DNA of 64,000 bases, taken from Sphingomonas sp. KR3-1 (lineage in GTDB: Bacteria > Pseudomonadota > Alphaproteobacteria > Sphingomonadales > Sphingomonadaceae). The position numbers and the translations under genes are program-made. The notes beneath the pieces are model-generated. The model had not been told where the DNA came from and did not search any database. It was given only the letters and a program-made list of their open reading frames with translations. Shown here one piece after another: positions 59,258 to 64,000 of the stretch. The stretch spans positions 372,001-436,000 of the forward strand of contig NZ_JBDZDQ010000003.1 in the NCBI RefSeq assembly GCF_040049295.1, given 5' to 3'. Positions within the stretch are counted from its first letter, which is position 1; every line of letters begins with the position of its first letter.

Positions 59258-61350
59258 CGCGCGATCACCCAGGTCAGTGCGGCAGTGAGGCCGATCAGCA
59301 TGATGAAGGCATAGGCGTAGACATATCCGGATTGCAGCCTGGCGGCGCCGACGCTGCCGAGCTGGACGACCTTGGCGACACCATTGGGGCCGAACCGGTC
59401 GATCGTGGCTTCGTCACCCTTCTTCCAGAACAGGCGGCCGATCGCGAAGGCGGGGCGCACGAACAGGAAGTTGTAGAGCTCGTCGAAATACCACTTGTTG
59501 AGCGAGAAGAGGTAGAGCGGGCGGAACGCCTCGGCGAACTTCGCGGGGAAGTCCGGCGACACGATGTACGCGCCGTATGCAATCGCCAGGCCGCTCAGCA
59601 TCGCGATCGTCGCGCTGAGCTTCACCCACACCGGCACCAGGTGCATGTTGTGCATCAGGTGTTCGTTGAAGGCGACGGCGCCGTGCCAATAGCTCTCGCC
59701 TGCCGTCGGCTCGATAAAGAAGCCGTGGAAGACGAAGCCGGCGGCAACCGCGCCGACCGAGAGGATCAGCAGCGGGATCAGCATTACCCACGGGCTCTCG
59801 TGCGGATGATAGCCCGCAGTGCCCTCATGGCCATGATCGTGCAGGATCTCGTCGGCGGTCGGCGTGTGGCCGGCATCCTCTGCGGCGGGTGCATCGTCAT
59901 GGGTATGACCGTGATCGTCATGGCCGTGGCCATGCGCATCGTGGACGGCATGCTGGATATGCTCCGAGCCTGCCCAGCGCGGCTTGCCGTGGAAGGTCAG
60001 GAACACCACGCGCCAGCTGTAGAAGCTGGTAAGCAGCGCGACGAACACGCCGACCCAGAAGGCGCTGGTCTGGCCAGCAGCCCAGCTCGCTTCGATGATC
60101 GCGTCCTTCGAGTGGAAGCCGGCGAAACCGAAAGCGGTGTTGCCGAAGATGCCGGGGATGCCGACGCCGGTGATCGCGAGCGTGCCCGCCATCATCGTCC
60201 AGTAGGTCACCGGGATCTTCTTCCACAGGCCGCCATAGTAGCGCATGTCCTGCTCGTGGTGCATCGCATGGATCACCGAGCCGGCACCGAGGAACAGCAG
60301 CGCCTTGAAGAAGGCGTGCGTGAACAGGTGGAACATCGCCGCGCCGTACGCGCCGACGCCGGCGGCGAAGAACATGTAGCCGAGCTGCGAGCAGGTCGAA
60401 TAGGCGATGACGCGCTTGATGTCGGTCTGCGTCGTGCCGACCGTTGCGGCGAAGAAGCAGGTCGCGGCGCCGACGAAGGTCACCACGCCGAGCGCGACCT
60501 GGCTCTGCTCGAACATCGGCGACATGCGGCAGACCATGAACACGCCGGCGGTCACCATGGTCGCGGCGTGGATCAGCGCCGACACCGGGGTCGGGCCTTC
60601 CATCGCGTCCGGAAGCCAGGTGTGCAGACCGAGCTGCGCCGACTTGCCCATCGCACCGACGAACAGCAGCAGGCAGAGCACCGTCATCGTGTCGAAGCGG
60701 TGGCCGAGGAAGCCGATGGTCGAGCCGTGCATGCCGGGCGCGGCGGAGAGGATCGTCGGGATGTCGATCGTGCCGAACACCAGATAGGTGCCGAAGATGC
60801 CGAGCATGAAGCCGAGGTCACCGACGCGGTTGACCACGAAGGCCTTGATCGCGGCGGCATTGGCACTCGGCTTGCGGAACCAGAAGCCGATCAGGAGGTA
60901 GGACGCGAGGCCCACGCCCTCCCAGCCGAAGAACATCTGGACCAGGTTGTTCGCGGTCACGAGCATCAGCATCGCGAAGGTGAACAGCGAGAGATAGGCG
61001 AAGAAGCGCGGCTGATCCGGCTCCTCGCTCATATAGCCCCAGCTATAGAGGTGGACGAGCGCCGAGACGCTGGTCACCACCACGAGCATCACCGCGGTCA
61101 GGCTGTCGACGCGCAGAGCCCAGTCGACCTGCATCGAGCCGCTCAGCATCCAGGTGAACACCGGCGAGATCGTCGGCTCGGCATGGCCGCCGAGATAGCT
61201 CAGGAAGATCGGCCAGCTCAGCGCGCAGGCGAGGAACAGCGACCCCGTGGTGATCACCTTGGGGAAGGTCTTGCCGAACGCCTTGTTCGAAAGCCCGGCT
61301 ACCGCCGCCGCGAGCAGCGGCAGGCCTACGATGAAATAGATCGCCGACAT
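59254..61350 (-). CDS. nuoL: NADH-quinone oxidoreductase subunit L
   Basis: The 698-residue subunit has 16 predicted transmembrane helices and the long lateral helix near the C-terminus. It carries [38 protein letters not shown] and [31 protein letters not shown] His/Asp-rich loop of about 60 residues (roughly 458-517) precedes the lateral helix region. Start and stop overlap nuoK by one base and nuoM by four. Confidence 0.98.
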   Translation of the reverse strand: MSAIYFIVGLPLLAAAVAGLSNKAFGKTFPKVITTGSLFLACALSWPIFLSYLGGHAEPTISPVFTWMLSGSMQVDWALRVDSLTAVMLVVVTSVSALVHLYSWGYMSEEPDQPRFFAYLSLFTFAMLMLVTANNLVQMFFGWEGVGLASYLLIGFWFRKPSANAAAIKAFVVNRVGDLGFMLGIFGTYLVFGTIDIPTILSAAPGMHGSTIGFLGHRFDTMTVLCLLLFVGAMGKSAQLGLHTWLPDAMEGPTPVSALIHAATMVTAGVFMVCRMSPMFEQSQVALGVVTFVGAATCFFAATVGTTQTDIKRVIAYSTCSQLGYMFFAAGVGAYGAAMFHLFTHAFFKALLFLGAGSVIHAMHHEQDMRYYGGLWKKIPVTYWTMMAGTLAITGVGIPGIFGNTAFGFAGFHSKDAIIEASWAAGQTSAFWVGVFVALLTSFYSWRVVFLTFHGKPRWAGSEHIQHAVHDAHGHGHDDHGHTHDDAPAAEDAGHTPTADEILHDHGHEGTAGYHPHESPWVMLIPLLILSVGAVAAGFVFHGFFIEPTAGESYWHGAVAFNEHLMHNMHLVPVWVKLSATIAMLSGLAIAYGAYIVSPDFPAKFAEAFRPLYLFSLNKWYFDELYNFLFVRPAFAIGRLFWKKGDEATIDRFGPNGVAKVVQLGSVGAARLQSGYVYAYAFIMLIGLTAALTWVIAR

Positions 61351-61655
61351 CAGCCCTTCATCCGATTGACGTCTTCGACCGAGATCGTGCCGCGGCCGCG
61401 GAAGTAGATAACGAGAATGGCGAGGCCGATCGCGGCCTCACCGGCAGCGACGGTGAGCACGAACATCGCGAAGACCTGGCCGACCAGGTCGTGCAGCGCG
61501 TTCGAGAACGCCACGAGGTTCAGGTTCACGCTCAGCAGGATCAGCTCGATCGCCATCAGGATGACAATGAGGTTCTTGCGGTTCATGAAGATGCCGAGCA
61601 CGCCCAGCGTGAACAGGATCGCCGAGACGACGAGATAGTGCGTGAGGGTGATCAC
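61350..61655 (-). CDS. nuoK: NADH-quinone oxidoreductase subunit K
   Basis: The 101-residue protein has three transmembrane helices. It carries the proton-path glutamates Glu37 ([10 protein letters not shown]) and Glu73 ([11 protein letters not shown]), equivalent to Glu36 and Glu72 in E. coli. The start is a GTG in a GTGA overlap with the nuoJ stop. Confidence 0.97.
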   Translation of the reverse strand: MITLTHYLVVSAILFTLGVLGIFMNRKNLIVILMAIELILLSVNLNLVAFSNALHDLVGQVFAMFVLTVAAGEAAIGLAILVIYFRGRGTISVEDVNRMKG

Positions 61656-62263
61656 AGCTCGACCCCCTGCCCGACCGGATGGTTCACGTTGCGGGTAGCG
61701 TCCTTGGCGCGGCGTTGGACCTGGCGGCTGATGTTCTGCGGCTTGACATCGGTGCGCGGGCGCAGCGTCAGAACGATCGCGCCGATCATCGCGACGAGCA
61801 GCACCAGGCCGGCGCCCTCGAACACGAACAAATAGCGCGAATAGAGCAGATGGCCGATCGCTTCGATGTTGGGCACGGCGGCATCGACGGGGGCGATGCG
61901 CCGGCCGAGCTGCAGCGTGCCGGCGCTATAGGCGCCCGCCGCGACGATGATCTCGGCAGCCAGCGCGATCGCCAGCGCGAAGCCCACCGCGGCATAGCGC
62001 ATCACGCCGGCACGCAGCTCCGCGAAGTCGATGTTGAGCATCATCACCACGAACAGGAACAGCACGGCGACCGCGCCGACATAGACGATGACGAGGAGCA
62101 TCGCGATGAACTCGGCATTGGCGAGCACCATCAGCCCGGCGGCGTTGAAGAACGCCAGGATGAGCCACAGCACGCTGTGCACCGGGTTGCGCGACAGGAT
62201 CGTCATGAGCCCGGAGGCACACACGACGATCGCGAACAGGAAAAAGGCGAGGATCTGGATCAC
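61652..62263 (-). CDS. nuoJ: NADH-quinone oxidoreductase subunit J
   Basis: The 203-residue protein has five transmembrane helices and the conserved [18 protein letters not shown] segment that lies near the quinone and proton path. It starts at GTG, 33 bases after the nuoI stop, the largest gap within the nuo cluster seen here. A C-terminal cytoplasmic tail ([20 protein letters not shown]) is present. Confidence 0.96.
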   Translation of the reverse strand: MIQILAFFLFAIVVCASGLMTILSRNPVHSVLWLILAFFNAAGLMVLANAEFIAMLLVIVYVGAVAVLFLFVVMMLNIDFAELRAGVMRYAAVGFALAIALAAEIIVAAGAYSAGTLQLGRRIAPVDAAVPNIEAIGHLLYSRYLFVFEGAGLVLLVAMIGAIVLTLRPRTDVKPQNISRQVQRRAKDATRNVNHPVGQGVEL

Positions 62264-62296
62264 GGAATCGGACAGCCCCTGTAAGTTGGCGTGCGC

Positions 62297-62782
62297 TTAA
62301 CGGTACGGTGCATCGGCGGCAAGGTTCGCGGCGATGGCGCGCTCCCAGCGGTCACCGTTCTCGAGCAGCTTCTCCTTCTGGTAGATCAGCTCCTCGCGGG
62401 TCTCGGTGGCGAACTCGAAGTTCGGGCCCTCGACGATCGCATCGACCGGGCAGGCCTCCTGGCACAGGCCGCAATAGATGCACTTGGTCATGTCGATGTC
62501 GTAGCGCGTGGTGCGGCGGCTACCGTCCTCGCGCGGCTCGGCCTCGATCGTGATCGCCAGCGCCGGGCAGACCGCCTCGCACAGCTTGCACGCGATGCAG
62601 CGCTCTTCGCCGTTCGGATAGCGGCGCAACGCGTGCTCGCCGCGGAAACGGGGCGAGATCGGGTTCTTCTCGTAGGGATAGTTGATCGTCGCCTTGGGCT
62701 TGAAGAAATACTTCAAGGTCAGCGCGTGCGCCTTGATGAACTCCCAGAGGGTCCAGGTGCGGATGAAATGGGCGACGTTCAC
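62297..62782 (-). CDS. nuoI: NADH-quinone oxidoreductase subunit I
   Basis: The 161-residue ferredoxin-like subunit carries two [4Fe-4S] clusters with cysteines 62, 65, 68, 72 ([12 protein letters not shown]) and 101, 104, 107, 111 ([12 protein letters not shown]). It passes electrons toward the quinone site. It starts at a GTG in a GTGA overlap with nuoH. Confidence 0.98.
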   Translation of the reverse strand: MNVAHFIRTWTLWEFIKAHALTLKYFFKPKATINYPYEKNPISPRFRGEHALRRYPNGEERCIACKLCEAVCPALAITIEAEPREDGSRRTTRYDIDMTKCIYCGLCQEACPVDAIVEGPNFEFATETREELIYQKEKLLENGDRWERAIAANLAADAPYR

Positions 62783-63831
62783 AGCGGTGCTCCGACCCGG
62801 GTCAGCATGAGATACCCGGACACGAGGAAAACGAAGAGAAGCGACAGCGGCAGGAAGATCTTCCAGCCCAGGCGCATCAGCTGGTCATAGCGGTACCTGG
62901 GCACCGTGGCCTTCACCCAGCTGAAGCAGAAGAAGAAGAAGCACATCTTGAGCAGCAGCCAGATGATGCCCGGGATGACGTAGAGCGGCGCCCAGTCGAG
63001 CGGCGGCAGGTATCCGCCCCAGAACAAAGTGGCGTTCAGCGCGCACATTAGGATGACGTTGGCATATTCGCCCAGCCAGTATAACGCGAAGGCCATCGAC
63101 GAATATTCGGTCTGATAGCCCGCGACGAGCTCGCTCTCGGCCTCGGCCAGGTCGAACGGCGCGCGCTGCGTCTCGGCGAGCGACGAGATGAAGAACACGA
63201 TCGCCATCGGGAAGAGCAGCGGGTTGGCGAAATAGCCGTTCACCCAGCCGAAGATCGCCCCGCCCTTCTGCTGCTCGACGATTGTGCCCAGGTTGAAGCT
63301 GCCGGCCCAGAGCACGACCGCGATCAGCACGAAGCCGATCGAGACTTCGTAGCTCACCATCTGCGCCGCGGCGCGGATCGCCGAGTAGAACGGGTATTTG
63401 GAGTTCGAAGCCCAGCCGGCCAGGATGACGCCATAGACGCCGAGCGACGAGGCAGCGAGCACGTAGAGCAGGCCGACATTGATGTTCGACAGCGCCACGC
63501 CCAGCTGGAACGGGATCACTGCCCATACGATCAGCGCCACCGTGAAGGTGATGATCGGCGCGAGCAGGAACAGCACCTTGTTGGCGCCCGACGGGATGAT
63601 CGTTTCCTGCAGGAAGACCTTGAGGCCGTCCGCGAACGACTGGAGCAGGCCGAGCGGGCCGACCACGTTCGGGCCGCGGCGCAGCGCCATCGCCGCCCAG
63701 ATCTTGCGGTCGACATAGATGATCATCGCCACGGCGAGCATCAGCGGCAGCGCGATGACCAGGATGTCGATCAGCGTGGCGATGAACCACGCCAGCTCGA
63801 ACGGCATGAACCAAGAGAACCAGGTCGTCAT
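62779..63831 (-). CDS. nuoH: NADH-quinone oxidoreductase subunit H
   Basis: The 350-residue subunit has eight transmembrane helices and the hallmark segments [21 protein letters not shown] and [27 protein letters not shown], which form the quinone chamber. Its ATG overlaps the nuoG stop by 4 bases (ATGA). Confidence 0.98.
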   Translation of the reverse strand: MTTWFSWFMPFELAWFIATLIDILVIALPLMLAVAMIIYVDRKIWAAMALRRGPNVVGPLGLLQSFADGLKVFLQETIIPSGANKVLFLLAPIITFTVALIVWAVIPFQLGVALSNINVGLLYVLAASSLGVYGVILAGWASNSKYPFYSAIRAAAQMVSYEVSIGFVLIAVVLWAGSFNLGTIVEQQKGGAIFGWVNGYFANPLLFPMAIVFFISSLAETQRAPFDLAEAESELVAGYQTEYSSMAFALYWLGEYANVILMCALNATLFWGGYLPPLDWAPLYVIPGIIWLLLKMCFFFFCFSWVKATVPRYRYDQLMRLGWKIFLPLSLLFVFLVSGYLMLTRVGAPL

Positions 63832-64000
63832 TCTGCGGCCTCTGCGAAGTCTTCGCCGTGGATCAGTTCGGCCGAGCAGCGCTGCATGGTCGGCGACGCA
63901 CGGCAGATGGCGTTGGTGAGATAGAAATCGGCGACGGCATAGCCGACCGGGCCCGAAGCCGAAGCCGGAAGGCTCGGCGGCGCCCAGTCATAACCGGCCA
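63828..64000 (-). CDS. nuoG: NADH-quinone oxidoreductase subunit G (3' part only)
   Basis: Only the last 56 codons are inside the window. They read [26 protein letters not shown], then a Cys-containing tail QRCSAE and AEAAE before TGA. This is the normal C-terminal end of alphaproteobacterial NuoG (ADFYLTNPIARAS), the Fe-S subunit of the NADH-oxidising arm. The rest of the gene and nuoA-F lie beyond position 64000. Confidence 0.9.
   Translation of the reverse strand, partial: AGYDWAPPSLPASASGPVGYAVADFYLTNAICRASPTMQRCSAELIHGEDFAEAAE

Overview
The window is about 64 kb of GC-rich chromosomal DNA, read as an alphaproteobacterium of the order Sphingomonadales (Sphingomonas-like). The reasons are a pyruvate dehydrogenase E1 beta subunit with a fused lipoyl domain, a nuoG-N operon running into birA, coaX and RNase J, a PopZ/DUF2497 gene beside tolC, DUF4170, DUF1467 and DUF883 genes, frequent GTG and TTG starts, and palindromic repeats of the kind common in sphingomonads. 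It is mostly core genome. No phage, CRISPR array or intact insertion sequence was seen.

Layout. 1-7.1 kb: end of a MAPEG gene, a secreted S9 peptidase, a minus-strand cluster (isoaspartyl methyltransferase-like, tolC, popZ-like), tRNA-Cys, a glycine-zipper protein and two small genes. 7.1-16.1 kb, plus strand: cysS, a lipoprotein, a 2-hydroxyacid dehydrogenase, an ArsR/SRPBCC pair, a class II DAHP synthase with an N-terminal helix-turn-helix, and an orphan MASE1-PAS histidine kinase. 16.2-19.9 kb: DUF488 and YhhN genes, trmFO, an EF-hand protein and a phytoene-synthase-like protein. 20-23.3 kb: three Tad-type pseudopilin genes. 23.4-27.7 kb, minus strand: eno, ftsB, pdhA, pdhB. 27.8-29.6 kb: four small membrane/envelope genes and DUF4170. 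29.6-36.2 kb, minus strand: carA, an unknown lower-GC gene, carB, greA and a rhomboid-like protein. 36.3-41.8 kb, plus strand: GatB/YqeY protein, dnaG, rpoD and a hypothetical gene. 41.9-47.7 kb, plus strand: a MoxR ATPase and a VWA protein separated by a CHAP-domain gene and two tandem GT-C-like membrane proteins. 47.7-52.1 kb: two tandem secreted paralogues, a degenerate HPt protein and a coiled-coil membrane protein. 52.2-64 kb, minus strand: nuoG (partial) through nuoN, birA, coaX, RNase J, DUF1467 and a small secreted protein.

How the genes work together. Central metabolism is represented by enolase to PDH, by carbamoyl phosphate synthesis for pyrimidines and arginine, and by entry into the shikimate pathway. 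The nuo cluster encodes most of the membrane arm of complex I. dnaG and rpoD form the late part of the macromolecular-synthesis operon, and a perfect DnaA-box 9-mer precedes dnaG.

The least ordinary features are: (1) the HTH-DAHP synthase reading frame, with two matching palindromic operator-like sites directly upstream; (2) an unknown gene of about 51% GC that sits between carA and carB and overlaps both; (3) a 69-bp palindromic repeat inside the birA coding sequence, kept in frame; (4) a rhomboid-like protein that has lost its catalytic residues; (5) a MoxR/VWA pair split by envelope genes that include a recent tandem duplication. Start sites were chosen by eye from Shine-Dalgarno spacing, overlaps and family N-termini.
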